Counted from the first letter of the stretch, positions 48,801 to 61,221 are shown. The stretch is DNA of 64,000 nucleotides from Carex sylvatica (GCA_964058845.1 CAXKVR010000034.1:124001-188000), one strand, 5' to 3'. The notes: generated by a model from the sequence alone, not told the origin. Translations and numbers: made by a program.

Positions 48801-51800
48801 TCATGCTTAGACACTAAGGTACTGATAATAAACCAAAAGGGAAAAAAAATATTTACTTCTTCATAGCAATGCAACGGCCAAAGCCACGATCAAGGGATGA
48901 TTTGTTCATGACAATCGCATCCTCTATATCATACCCACTATAACTCATTACCGCTACAGTCGCATTTTGTCCTGCTCCAAGTTTATCATAACCCACCTGC
49001 ATTAAATTGTTTCAGGTTCTTTGTTAGATGAACAATTTCAAGCTGTTTGCTCAGAGTATCTCCAAAGTTTTTGCAAAGCAATATGAAAGATAGACAAGAG
49101 TACCAGCTCTATAGTTTTTGTAGTCAGTAAAGGGCGTTGTGCATATACTAGCAAGTATAGTAGAGTGTCAGCCCGGGATAACTGCACTCAAGCAAACAAA
49201 AACTTCTATAAACCATTAAAAAAGTAACAAAATTGGACTTAAAAAATTAATTAAAAAGAATGATGCCTGGTTAAATGCAATATTCCCCATTGCTTGCTTT
49301 CCCATAGCACACTGTAAGATTCAAACAAAGTCTCCATTAGACCATTTGAGATTAAAAAAATACATTGCTAAACTGTAGTTTGAAAGCAAAGCACATTCAA
49401 GTAATAAACAAACCTGGTAGGTGTTACGTGGAGATTGGTTATGGTGCGGATAAGGGATGAGTCCTGCCACAACGCCTAAAAGAGTAAGTGGCTCGATCTC
49501 TATGTGTGTTATTTCATTCCTGTCAATTTCCCCTGCCTCATGCTCATACAATGCAATCTAGTTTGTTTTGTTAAAAAGTTAAAACTTCAACAGGTACACA
49601 CAGAAAGAACTTAGAAGGAGAGAGAATAAATTGTATACCAGAGCATTGTTCTGCTCATTGACATCAAGATACTCAATAAGCCCGTCATGCAAGAAATCAT
49701 CAAAAGTACGAAACCCCACCTAAAAAAGCAAAAAATCACTATTACTAAAAGAGTGAATTTTGACAAAACCAAATAAAAATCAATAACTGATACATTGTTA
49801 TTGAAACATATAAAGAATTAAAAAGGACAAACCTGGAGCTCCTTCATGTGATGTTCTAAGACCCTCGAGATACCCTTATCAGCAATAATAAGAGGCCGGC
49901 AAACACGACCTCCATCTGCTGCCACGTACACACAATTCTGAAAATATTTAAATGCAAAAAAAAATGTAACTAGTTAGTTTCAAATTCATTTTCCAATCTA
50001 GTACACCAAATGAGCAACTGAGATACCCAAATTTAGGGGGGTGAGAGGGAAAGAGAGAGGAGCAACCTGCTTTTCATGAACATAAATGCTAACAAACTCC
50101 CCAATCTTCCCCGAACGACGCAATCTCCTCATTGCATTAGCAAAAGTCTGTACAAATATCAGCTAACATAAATTAGCACAGAAACAGAAGGCTAAAAGAA
50201 GAAAACTGGAAACGTGCTTCTAGTTTTTGAAAGATACTGTACATGGCTACCAAAAAGAAGTTTAGCACCAATCTAAGATTGACAGTAAAATATAAAATAA
50301 CAGATTGAATTAACAGACATGAGGTCTTGTGTGCTTTCCAAGAATAAGTCCGTTGAAAAACACCAGATATGAATCGTTTGCATAAATTTCTTCTGCAGAA
50401 AGGTGAGCAAGATCCTCTACACCTAAACTGTAACACTGCAATAAAGAGATTAAAATAATTTGAAAAAGAAGGTAGAAGGTACACAAGATGTTTGCACAAG
50501 AATTTCATGCAGACCACTTCTACACATATTTGAATAATAAATATAAAAAAAGTAAAAAAAACTAAGAATAGTTATTACTTCAGACAAATTTCCGGAACAT
50601 TTAATGAACAAAAAAATTAAAAGAGAGACCAGACTAATAAGAGGGCCCTCTTCCTCGTCAGTTGTCACATGAGTCATCAATGCCAAATTTTTTGTCAGAC
50701 CACAAGCTTCTCCTTCAGGGGTGTCACATGGGCAAAGCATTCCCCACTATTTCAAAATGAATTCAATAAGTAAATTCAAATTTTTGGTGTACCTATTCAA
50801 ATAGCAAAAAAAAAAAAAAAAGGAAAAAAAAAAGAACAACAAGAATATACCTGGCTAGGTTGCAAAGCCCTGGGCCCACTGACTTTGCGTGTCTTTTCAA
50901 ACTGTGGTGATATGCGTGTCATATGACCTAGTGCCCCAATGTATGACAATCTAGAGAGAACCTGTTACAAGTACTAGTGAGCACTAGATGGTATATTGGA
51001 AGCGGTGAGGAAGGCAATAGAGGAAGGGAGGAGAACAGAGAGAGAAAGAGTGATGGATTGACGATGGAGAGAGAACCTGAGAAACACCCTTCTTGTGCAT
51101 CCTAAAACGCTTCAAGTCCCAATTTCCAGTTGAGATGGACTTCTCCAAGCCAAGAGTTATAATATCAGTCACTATATACTAAATAAAATATGAAAAAGAA
51201 AAACACAATTTAGTATGAACACGTCAATTTTTTGCTGTTTAAATATGATAAATCTCAGTTTAGAAGAATTAAAAAGAAAGCTCTAGGACATACCCGACTA
51301 AAATCCAAAGCACCAGATCGATTGCTTTGGCCCATTGCATAATTCATTCGCTGGACAGCTTGAGTGTTCATTGTTTTGAACAAATCCTTTAGGAGGGGGG
51401 ATTAAGGATAAATAAATCAAAAACAAGTTGCTCAAAGAGAATAATAAACCAATTTCTTCTACTTAATAATGTAAAGAAATAGATATATTACCTCAAAAAG
51501 CAAAGATACAAGCTGGCCAGATAGCTCCAACCTCTTGTTACCCACATAATCCTAACAAAAATGATATTAAAAGACAAGTTTTTCTATATGAAACTATTGT
51601 ACATGTGTCATTTGCCATGTTTTTTCTAATGACACACATGCAACATATATCTTTTCTTCAAGGTTTTCTTAATCTTGGTTGACTCTTGTTTTGAGTAGGC
51701 AAGAAGCCATAATTACAGATTTGTCAAAAAGAAAAGCTTAATGGCACAGAATTCAAAGCAACATCAACCTTATCATCAAATGTGTCGGAATTAAGAATTG

Positions 51801-52801
51801 CATCCAACATGCGGCGTAACATAACAGCAGCATAAATGCACTTTGGTCTGAAATTTTGTTCTTTGACCTGTAAATAGAACAAAAGACCAATTATAAGAAG
51901 TCCAAAAGGGGAAAAATACAAAATAAACAGTTATGACAGGAATCATTCATGGCCTTATAAAGCATATACAACCATGCATAACCCTGCAATATGAGTACAC
52001 ATGTCGTTACAAAGAAACAGTAAATGTGTCTCGTAATAACAAAATTTATCCCTCTCCTTTCTCAATATCCAGAAACAAATGCTGATGGATGCATAGTCTG
52101 ACATTTCTTTCTTTTATTACGAAGTAGATGGGAAAGTATTATCAAATAACGTATCCTAGTTTTCGATATATATAGGATATTCTTAGCACTCTTCAGGGAT
52201 ATATATGATAATTCCTATTTTATATTTTTTCATAGGGCAACCATGATATTTCCTTTAAAGCGGCATAACCGCACAAGTAATTTTTTTTATCAACTGCAGT
52301 TAAATAATACATAAAAAACTTACAGGCACATGTGCAAGAAATACATCCGTTATAATTGACTTCGCTCGTCCTTCCTTCAAGGTAGAAAAAAGAAGTTACA
52401 AAAAGTTGCATACTAAATGATCTCAAAAAATTAAACTTTATACTGATTGCCAAAATTTTACAGAAGTACCCTTCGTTTCTCAGGATTCACCGTGCCAGCA
52501 TATCCCACCTGATATTTAAAAGAAAAAATCTGAGTAACAAAACTTGCTTCATACTTATAACTGTTAATCAAAGTTCTATATAAGTATCGCATGTATGTAG
52601 TGAACCTTAGCATCCATGTAATCCAGCGCCTGTTCTTGGGAATATATTCTCTCAGAGGAGCATTCCTATAAAGAGTTTTGCGTTATATGAAAGTAGATTC
52701 AATTAGCAACAACAACAACCAAGCCTTTAGTCCCCAACAAGTTGGGGTAGGCTAGAAATGAAACCCAATGGGAGTCACAAAGTTTAATAATAAAATGTTA
52801 A

Positions 52802-52862
<61 letters not shown>

Positions 52863-55800
52863 TAATAAAATAATAATAACAATAACAATAACAAGAAGAA
52901 GAACAACAACAACAATAGTAGTAATACTAATAGTGATAAAGAGTGAGGCTATGTTACTATGCATAGCGCACTTTGGTCCGTAATACGGATCCATTTCTCC
53001 ATTTTCAAGTCCAAACAGTCAATCCGTTTCGCTCAACATGATCTCCATATGAAAATGTGCTAGGATGCCAAATTCTACATTTTTTATAATTTTTTTACTA
53101 GGTACAAAATCACTTGATGTAAAGATTCGATACCATTTGAGGTAGTGATTTTGTACCTATCTAAATAAATTCTAAATAATGCAATATTTGGTTTTGAAGT
53201 ACATTTTCATATGGAGATCATGATGAACGGTTCAGATTGACTATTTAGACTATGAGATTTAGATATGATCCGTAGTACAGACCAAAGTGCGCTATGCATA
53301 GTACCATAGCCTCACTCTAGGATAAATAAGTTGCATTGATTTTCAGGAATTGATCTCATAAACCAAATTTATTTATATTGTCATATTTTAAATACTTATA
53401 TATGTCTGGCTGGTTGAAACTATGCAAACGAAGTGTTAAGTTTGCTACTATCCTCAGGGTTTATTTGTACTGGTACAGAACTCGTACCTGAATAGAAGGG
53501 AGGAGGAGATCACCATATCGGGGGTTCCTTCCAACCATTTGCACCACCTCTTGATCGCTTTCCGTTCCCATTGCCTTCATTACCACCATTATTGGAATCT
53601 ACCATGTAAATACATGTTCTATTACAAATATGACAACCCTCAAAGCACTAAATTTGTGCCTCCATGTGTATGGGACAACACAACACTCTTAGACTAAAAA
53701 AATAGCAAAGGAAAACGACATGCTAGAGTTTTTTTATTTTGTTCCTGTTGCGTACCGGTTTGACAAATTGATTGAGTTGTAGATATATCTTCTCCTTATC
53801 CATAAAAAAAACAGTCTTGCTTTTAACTTCGTGTGTGCTGCAAGTAACTGATGCTGTGATCCTATTATAATGCAAATCACAGTTACAAATGTCAAATGCT
53901 AGTCAACTAAAAAGAGATCATAAGTAATAACAATCAAATAGCATAGAATTATGGATGCAAAAGCTACATCATATCCAATTATGAGTTAGCATTTACACTA
54001 CAAACCCCCAACTTGTTGAAGTAGCTAGATAAAACCCAGCTGTTAGAAGCTGACCACATTGCCCTAAATTCAACAATCTCTAGTATTGATCTCATTTGAA
54101 CCATGTATTCGTGCCAACATTAATGATTTTCTCCTGTAAATATAATTCCTCGCCCTTCTTCACTCTTCCACTTCTTTCTTTGCCACATATTCTCTTTCAT
54201 ATCAATATTCCTTTGACAAATTGATTGAGTTGTAGATATATCTTCTCCTTATCCATAAAAAAAAAGTCTTTGCCAGTACCTTTTACTCATTTGATGAGAA
54301 ATATCAAAATTCAATGAATCTGCACAAATGAAAGAGTGGAAATTCTCTACAAGCAAATATAGTTTTACAGCCAAACTGAACAGTCATTTATCTGACTTCT
54401 GGTTCATTAAAAATAGCGAAAAGAAAAAAAAATAACTACAGAACACAAAAATGGATAACAAGAGGTAAAAATTAACCTTCCTTTGCCATCTATGTCGATG
54501 AGAATGCGATTCTTAGACAGCTGTTCCTGTATTAGAATCACCTGAAAAATCAACATAACAAGCATATAAAATCAGATACTTCTTAGTTCTTACAATGTAT
54601 CGCAAAAAGTATGTAGCACAGTCATAGATGGTGATATCTATTGTAAGAATGAATGTACCTTCTCAGTTCCTTTGACAACAAAATAGCCACCAGGATCAAG
54701 AGGACACTCTCCTGAGTCACAAAATTTGCATTAGCAGCTTAAAAGAATAAATTCAATAAAACATAAAAAAAAAATTAGGTGTTTGCTAAAGGAGAAGAGA
54801 CTCCTATTAAACTCTGAGGAATAGACATAAAATGCAAATTTTATATTTCTTTGTTTGCTTTTGCAAAATTAGGAAAGAACGTTAAAAGAACATACCAAGC
54901 TTAGCGAGTTCAGTTTCATCCTTGCCATTTAGCACACAATTACAGCTCCGCAGCATAATAGGGAGGCGACCAATCTTAACACCGGTCTGGAGAAGAAGCT
55001 TTCACAGTTATGTTACGAATAAGTTGTTCTCTAAGGAAGGTAGATATAGATGGCCAAAAGATTTGAATACAAATCACCACAGTTGTGTAGGTCACTAGTT
55101 TTGGTTACCTTTTGGGTGTTTGCTCCACATACATATATCTTTATTATCTTTTTTGACATAACTTGTTTGATACCATAAGATAACATACAATAATCATCCA
55201 ATGCATGCACACTTGTGCACATACAAACACACTCACACACACACACACATAAAGAGACATAGTCACCTTTCTAGTAGGATGTTGACCTTTCCCATCAGTG
55301 TACTCAATGTCAACTGATATATCAGCGCTATAGCTGTATGAATATCAAAACCACAAAAACATGCTCAAAGAATTATCATAATGCTTGTACCTCTTTGGGA
55401 GATTTAGAAAAAAAAAGCACCCAACATTTCTAGTAGTTTTATCAGGTCTATATAACTTGAATGTTACCTTTTCTATGGGATAGAAAAGGGACATCGTACG
55501 CATTAGCAACTTTGCCCTCATAATAAATGTGTGTTTTCAACTTAATATTGATCATGAATGTAAATAAAACTGCTGACACTTTGCCTTTCTTCCAAGATAA
55601 TGAAAATGAAAATTGTAAGGACAGTTGGTCCTTCATTTTAAGTAGTTGGGTGTTATCTGCAATTCAATCATAGAAACATAAATACTTAAAAGATGGGTTT
55701 CTATTTGTAAATGCAGTGGAAAATTGTGGGGTTGAAATTTGAAACAAATCCTATCTTTTTATTTTTGCACAAATATGAGAGGCATTTTATCCCCAAACAT

Positions 55801-57172
55801 TCAAGCCTGCTGCATCTTGCTTATGGAAAATTTCACATGGGTATTGAAAAAGTCAGAACATCTATATATTATATAAATATTTGGGATTAAGAAAAAACAA
55901 ATGACATAACACTATACGTTCTATCAGAGAGGCGGCAGAATTGAGGTGTTAACTTGATGTTGTCCTGAGCTAAATATGGCTCTCCAACAGATATATTTAT
56001 GTATCTGCATCCATTTAAAGAAGAAAATAAAACAAGCAAATAAAACAAGCTCTCAATAAGATATTACAGATTAGATGAAAACAAATATGCACACCCCCCC
56101 CCCCCCCCCCACACACACACACCCCCCACCCAAAAAAAAAAAGATAAAGAAAGAACAAAAAGCAAATGAAATCAACAAATAGGCCAATAAAAATAAAAAA
56201 TAAAAAGAAGTTGAGTTTCATTACAGATTAAATTTGATACCTGAGGTAAATTGTATCGTTGACTTTGTGCAAAGCATTGGCCTCCATTATTTTCTTCATG
56301 CCGTAATTAACAAAATAATTGAACGAGTCTATATGCTGCTTCACCAGCCCCCTTACCTTTTTCCACAGAAATATAATGAATGAACAAGACCTTTTAGAGA
56401 AAAATCCAAAGAAAACAACTAATAGAATGGAAGTAGCACTTACTAGGAACTCGGTTCTTGGTACTGAACCTGTCATTCGATCAGGCCTGGTACCGGTATG
56501 AACCGGGAAGTACCAGATTCATACCAAATGCACTTTTTTATAATTATTATATTCTTTGGATTACAGCCATTTTTTGTATATACGTTAAAAAATGGAAATG
56601 TGCATTTTCTTGGAGTGTGCCATGTGCACAAGAATAAAAATGAAAGACGAGAGAAATTAAAGGAGGCACCTTTAGAAAGGCAGGAAGCAGCTGAAACTTG
56701 TCAACTGGTGACTTAATAGGTGCAGCTAACAAGTTGGGATTTGCACCAAAGCTACACATAGAAAAGGAATTTTGTAAGTCCAAAAAGTACTTCTTTGAAT
56801 ATTGCCCAATTATATTGTTCCTGCTGTGAAATTTTAATGTAAAAATTAAAGCGGCTTTAGCCACCCATTATAACAGTAACCGTCTCATTTACAGTTCTAA
56901 CACAAATTCTATTTTTTCTAGAGGAAGCAAACATAGAATATAAACAACAACAACAACTCATACTTCTCAGGGTATTAACACACAGACTAATACTTTTTTT
57001 TTAGGATGAGAATGGAATATCAATGTAAATTGGAATGCTAAACCCTAAACCCTGACTTTGAACACACAACTGTTTGACCAAAAAAAATTCTATTAAAATA
57101 GTCAATTGTACGAGAGAGGAGGGAGACTTACTCCTCTTGTTGAGAAACCCTGTCATCTTGTTGAGAAACCAT
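45843..57172 (-). CDS. NRPC2: DNA-directed RNA polymerase III second-largest subunit
   Basis: Pol III core subunit (RPC2/RPC128 type), for tRNA, 5S and other small RNA transcription in the nucleus. 38 exons, 5' to 3': 57172-57132, 56751-56670, 56356-56241, 56004-55918, 55333-55267, 54986-54896, 54711-54659, 54541-54477, 53861-53756, 53598-53488, 52665-52606, 52508-52470, 52374-52324, 51867-51769, 51551-51492, 51386-51294, 51178-51077, 50961-50851, 50746-50630, 50435-50319, 50147-50067, 49937-49833, 49719-49639, 49557-49414, 49311-49267, 49181-49104, 48996-48857, 48598-48499, 48289-48183, 48092-47957, 47853-47723, 47619-47494, 47399-47344, 46944-46874, 46758-46674, 46314-46211, 46113-45985, 45893-45843. 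Total 1,145 aa. Landmarks: [16 protein letters not shown] (~480), [20 protein letters not shown] with the Mg-binding ED pair (~758), [15 protein letters not shown] (~897) and the C-terminal zinc site CQKC...CSMC (~1088). [12 protein letters not shown] marks Pol III rather than Pol I or II. Two introns have GC donors. The first exon is the least certain. Confidence 0.95.
47043..47227. mobile_element. 185-bp hAT-type MITE in an NRPC2 intron
   Basis: CAAGGGCGGAGCCAGACTTT at the left and GTGCTTTCGCCCCTG at the right form an imperfect inverted repeat, the GGGCGGAGCCA wording being widespread in small plant hAT elements. Flanks GTTATTAT / TTTATTAT agree at 7 of 8 positions. Confidence 0.65.
52706..52770 (-). 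mobile_element. 3' tail of an Au-like SINE
   Basis: On the minus strand: TAGCCTACCCCAACTTGTTG, then GGGACTAAAGGCTTGG and (TTG)n. This matches the 3' end of Au-type plant SINEs as I remember it. Only the tail is visible; the Pol III A/B boxes are not. It sits in NRPC2 intron 10 beside an (AAT)n tract (52802-52890). Confidence 0.55.
52941..53317. mobile_element. Fold-back MITE, type F, in NRPC2 intron 10 (M12)
   Basis: Ends GAGTGAGGCTATGTTACTAT...ATAGTACCATAGCCTCACTC; next come GCATAGCGCACTTTGGTCCG and its inverse. Inner arms TCCAAACAGTCAATCCG and CTCCATATGAAAATGTGCTA are those of the common group. Same subfamily as the copy in the fibrillin intron. Confidence 0.8.
54212..54265 (-). pseudogene. 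Duplicated shard of NRPC2 exon 9 inside intron 8
   Basis: About 53 bases starting TTTGACAAATTGATTGAGTT are identical to 53759-53812, the 3' half of NRPC2 exon 9. They lie in the same orientation 453 bp away in intron 8. It has no splice sites of its own and is not part of the rebuilt mRNA. Confidence 0.85.
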
Positions 57173-57576
57173 ATCAATCAGCACCCGCGCACAACGTCCT
57201 CCAAATTCTCGTGTGTGCGATATCTCTTCGTTTTGGCCGGGAATTTCTGACGGGATTTCAGAGCCCCAAATCATGCAAAGAAATCACAGAAAAAATGATG
57301 ATATTTTGCCAGAATTCGTTTTGCCAGCGAGATATATCTCTTTTGCCCTTGTCTTCTCGAATTGGATGTTGAGACAGAAAAGCAATGGAGAGGGAGAAAT
57401 CTGGAATGAGTATTGGGACGGAGAGCAGTGGAGGGGAGAGGAAGAAAGCTTCAAACTGGGTCTCGGCGCTCAACAGCAGTTGAGACGGAGAGGGAGATGG
57501 AGATGGAGAGGGAGAGGGAGAGGGAGAGGGCGAGTGGGTTGGGGGGTGGGGAGGGGAGTATCCTCTGAGCCGAAAT
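57173..57576. promoter_or_regulatory. NRPC2 upstream region with GA-rich tract
   Basis: Presumed promoter and 5' UTR of NRPC2 (read on the minus strand), between its ATG and the next transposon. A GGAGAGGGAGATGG-type purine tract at 57484-57560 reads as CT-rich on the NRPC2 strand, a common feature of plant leaders. No TATA element was assigned. The 124-aa arginine/glycine-rich open frame here follows from the repeat. Confidence 0.45.
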
Positions 57577-57900
57577 TAAATAAATAAAATATCGGAATAC
57601 GAATACGATACTGATTTTAATTTTTGTCGAAATATAAGTAGAACGGGTGGTGGTAACCCGTCCCATGGGACGGGACACATTACCCGTTCTGAAATGCGAT
57701 AATGATTTTGCTTAAGCGATTTGATAATGATTTTGATTAAGCGAAAAAAAAAAAAAATTGGGACGGGAAGGGTGGACCCATCCCAAAAAAACGAAAAAAA
57801 AAAAAAAATTGGACCCATCCCGAAAAAGCAAAAAAAAAAAAACGGACCGGAAAAGGAGGACCCGTCCCAAAATATTAAATTATTAATATTAATTCATATT
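57577..57900 (+). mobile_element. Terminal region of the MULE that encodes the transposase
   Basis: AAATAAATAAAATATCGGAA opens a segment with GTAGAACGGG, CCCGTCCCATGGGACGGG (a palindrome), two AAGCGA blocks and several A-tracts separated by GGACGGGAAG / ACCCATCCC. A diverged copy lies in opposite orientation at 8098-8345. The shared order and shared outer limit suggest that 57577 is near the true element end. Confidence 0.5.
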
Positions 57901-58265
57901 TAGTCCGTCAAAGAGAGAAAACAGAGACAGAAAAAATTTCATATTTAGACCGAGAGAGAAACAGAATAGAGACTGAAGTTAATCTACCGACAGAGAGAAG
58001 AAAATCTATCGAGAGAGAGACCGACAGAGACAGAAGTTAATATGCCATAGAGAGAAAAGAAGCTCCAGACAGATAGAAGGAGTTAAGGTAATTATTTTCA
58101 ATAACGAAGTTAAATTTTAAATCGTTAATTTATTAATTATATTTTATGCTGCGTCATTCTATCTATTGTGAAATAATTTAATTAATATTAGTTTTTATTA
58201 TTGTAATAATAATAATATGTTATTTATTCATTGTTTTGTAGATTAATTTATAAAAATAATTAATC

Positions 58266-61221
58266 ATGTTGATGCTGAGGATTTATTTTGGTGGTGAAAT
58301 ACGACACGGTCGTAAAGGAGTGGAGTATAGTATTAGTCCTCGATTCTCATTGAGTGTGACTGATGAATACGGTTGGTATGATGTGAAAGGTGAAATTTAT
58401 CGCCAACTTGGATATTCCGAGAATGAGTATAACCTAAAAGCACATGCACGGGTTAATGTTGGTACAACAGCCCGACGTTATTATGAGAAAATTGAAATCG
58501 TTTGCGATCAAAGTTGGAGAGGTATTTATATGCAAAGTATGCGTGCCCAAACCCAATATACTTTTCTCGATTTATACATTGAGTTGGATCCAATCATCGG
58601 TGAAATGGAACCGCAGTTATTCGTTGACAGTATGGTACCGGAAACACAACCAGAACCTCGACAGGCCCAATATAGTGGTAACTATGCGGGTCCCAGTTTC
58701 TTCGAATCCTATCCGACACAACAAACACCGAGGCAAGACCTTTATTTGCATCCTTATCCCAATGTGAACGAGTTGTCACCGTCTGTTCAGACAGAATACA
58801 ATAATCAGAATAGCCCATGGATCGATCCACCGGAGGTAGCTAATCATAATACTGATTTTGATGATGTGCCGCAAAGTGATGACGAAGACGACGCTGACTC
58901 ATGTGAGAATGACGCCGACTGGGATGATGAAAATGATTCAGAAGGGGATGTCCGGGATGATACCTCGACACAATCACACCAAACACCACGCGTTCAGGCT
59001 GAATATTTTCTCATATCTGACCGTGGTGTAAGTCACCCTGTGGCAAACTTCAATGACACCACAGCATTTCAACCCGCAGATGTCAACTTCTTCAGTATGC
59101 CCCAACATCGCCATGATACACTTGCTGTAGGTAATGAGTTCTCTTCAAAAGAGGCTCTACGATTGAAAATAAATGATTATCACATCAGAAAGAATATTGA
59201 AGTAAAAATTACGATGAGCAATAGAACTGGTATGGTAGTCAAATGCAAAGACACCAGGTGTACGTGGCGTTTATATGCCAAGTCGGGATTATTTTCATCT
59301 AAGTGGGAAATTAGAACAATTTCAGGACCACATACATGCCATGCCGATGCTTCTCGTACTAATCATGCACAATTAACTGCAGAAATGGTCGCCGATGTTA
59401 TACGAGAAGATATTAGGAAAAATGTTGCCTTAACCATTAAAAGCGTTAAAGGGCTAGTCCGTAAAGTCTACAAGGGAATCACTCCCAAATATAACAAGTT
59501 GTAGCGTGGCCAAGAGCTGGCAATCGCACAACTATTCAGTAGTTGGAAAAAATCTTACAACCTTCTCACTCCATTGTTGGAAGCAATTAAAAGAGATAAT
59601 CCAGGAATAAAATATGGAGTTGCGCACGAACCCACGGGAGATCCAACAGAAAGGTTGTTTAAGGCAGCTGCGTGGGCTTACGGTCCGTGCATTGCTGCAG
59701 TGCCTCATCTCAGGCCAATCATTAGTATTGATGCATGCTTCCTTTCTGGTAGGTATCAAGGGAGATTGCTAATAGCGTGCGGTTACGATGCTGAGAACCA
59801 GTTGCTTCCTCTGACTTTTGTATTAGTCGGGGAAGAGAGTTTCCAGACATGGGGATGGTTCATGAGGTGGTTGTGTATGGAGGTAATTGGTAATAAGTTC
59901 ATGTGCGTTGTTTCTGATCGGCACATGGGGATCAAGAAAGTATTCACCGATAGATATGGTGGTTGGTACGAGGATGGTGGCGAGTGCGTTCACAGATTGT
60001 GCTCACAACACATTGCCGAGAATTTAATGAAAAAAGTACACAATAAAAAACTCTGTGACCTATTTAAAATACTTGTGAACAAAAAGAAGCCACGGAGGTT
60101 TGAGGAGTTCTTTGAAATATTACGAAAGAAAAATCCATATGCAGTTGCGTACTTAAATAATGTCGGCCAATATCAAGATACCAATCATAATGAGATCCCT
60201 AAACCATGGAAGGTGTATCAATGCATGGACAACAGTGCTCGTTGGGGAATTATGACTACTAACAGATCTGAATCGTTGAATGCAGTATTCAAATATAGCC
60301 GGAGATTGCTAGTTGTGGCACTCGTGGAAGACACATATTATAAGTGTCTCGCCTGGTTTAGGGATAGACGAGAGAAAGCAATGACTCGCCTAGCTAGTCA
60401 ACAACTTTGGTCAGAGCGAGTTGAAGAGCTATTAGCAAAAAGAATAAAAAAATGTCTGAAAATGAATTCCATTCCACTTGGTGTGCACGGTGAACACGAG
60501 GTCAAGGTAAATAATAAGATGGTCGTGTACAAAGAACGAGACGGAAATTTTACTTATAAAAAAGAAACTTTCTGGTATAAGGTCATCATAAGTGATGGAA
60601 ATATAGCACAATGTGCATGTCTCAAACCACAGCTTACAGATATACCGTGTGCTCATGTACTTGCCATGTGTCGGAACCGGAGATACAACCATAATATATT
60701 CGTAAATCAATTGTATTCCGCAAAGACACTTGCCGAAACTTGGAGTGGCCAATTTCACGGCTTTGCCAACCAATGTGAATGGCCACGTTATGACGATCTA
60801 ACTATTGTTCCGGATAAAAATAAAATTAAGAAAGGTAGGAGAAAGCACTCTCGTATAGTCATGACGATGGATGAAATGTAAGGAAGGAGAGTGGGACACC
60901 AAGCTAGACGTTCGACGTCCGACAGACGTGCGGCAGGTTGGTTAATTTTATTTTCATTTATGAATTTTGGATTTATTTTCATTTGAAATATATGTACATA
61001 ATATATTAATGGCTATCATATTGTGTTATTGGTTTAGAGGCTTCTTCTAGTAGGACAATGGGACAGCAAGCAAGACGTTCTACGTCTGACATACATGCAG
61101 CAGGTTTTGTAAAATTTTAATATTTATTATTGTTTTTCCTTATCCAAAAATTGTGTATTCTACTTAATGTTTTTTTAATTTTTTTTTAGCAGGAACATCT
61201 TCTGGTTATAGTCGAAGATGA
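58266..61221 (+). pseudogene. Mutator-like (MULE) transposase, broken by in-frame stops
   Basis: The 58266-60936 frame is open except for TAG at 59502-59504 (NKL*RGQELA) and TAA at 60879-60881 (DEM*GRRVGH). Two further exons in consistent phase, 61038-61103 and 61190-61221, add a tail ending GTSSGYSRR-stop. Domains: an N-terminal region of ~110 residues (MLMLRIYFGGEIRHG...); an acidic linker (~205-235); the MuDR-type DNA-binding/zinc domain at ~290-375 (VVKCKDTRCTWRLYA, SGPHTCHAD); the MULE catalytic core at ~480-670 with the acids in SIDACFL (~487) and VVSDRHMG (~548) plus NRSESLNAVFK; and a SWIM zinc finger CACLKPQLTDIPCAHVLAMC at ~782-801. Third acid of the DDE triad not assigned. TAG most simply replaces Trp (TGG). 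TAA may be the true stop. A plant-mobile-domain gene faces it. Confidence 0.9.

Noticed and set aside
52752..52994. Open frame with a long poly-tyrosine run
   Set aside because: Translation of the (AAT)n microsatellite in an NRPC2 intron.
53488..53598. Possible frameshift in NRPC2 exon 10
   Set aside because: A first count gave 110 bases, but on recount the run before ATATGG has five C and the exon is 111 bases, in frame with the conserved [10 protein letters not shown] segment.
56090..56150. C/CA-rich tract as a regulatory element
   Set aside because: A simple poly-C/CA microsatellite inside an NRPC2 intron, with no further structure.
57213..57587. 124-residue open frame rich in R and G upstream of NRPC2
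   Set aside because: It translates a GGAGAGG purine tract in the presumed promoter on the opposite strand. No domain and no homologue I know.
59460..59504. Reading the TAG in the MULE transposase as the 3' end of a small intron
   Set aside because: The residues before it (VRKVYKGITPKYNKL) and after it (RGQELAIAQLFSSW) fit one continuous transposase segment, so a nonsense change is more likely than an intron.
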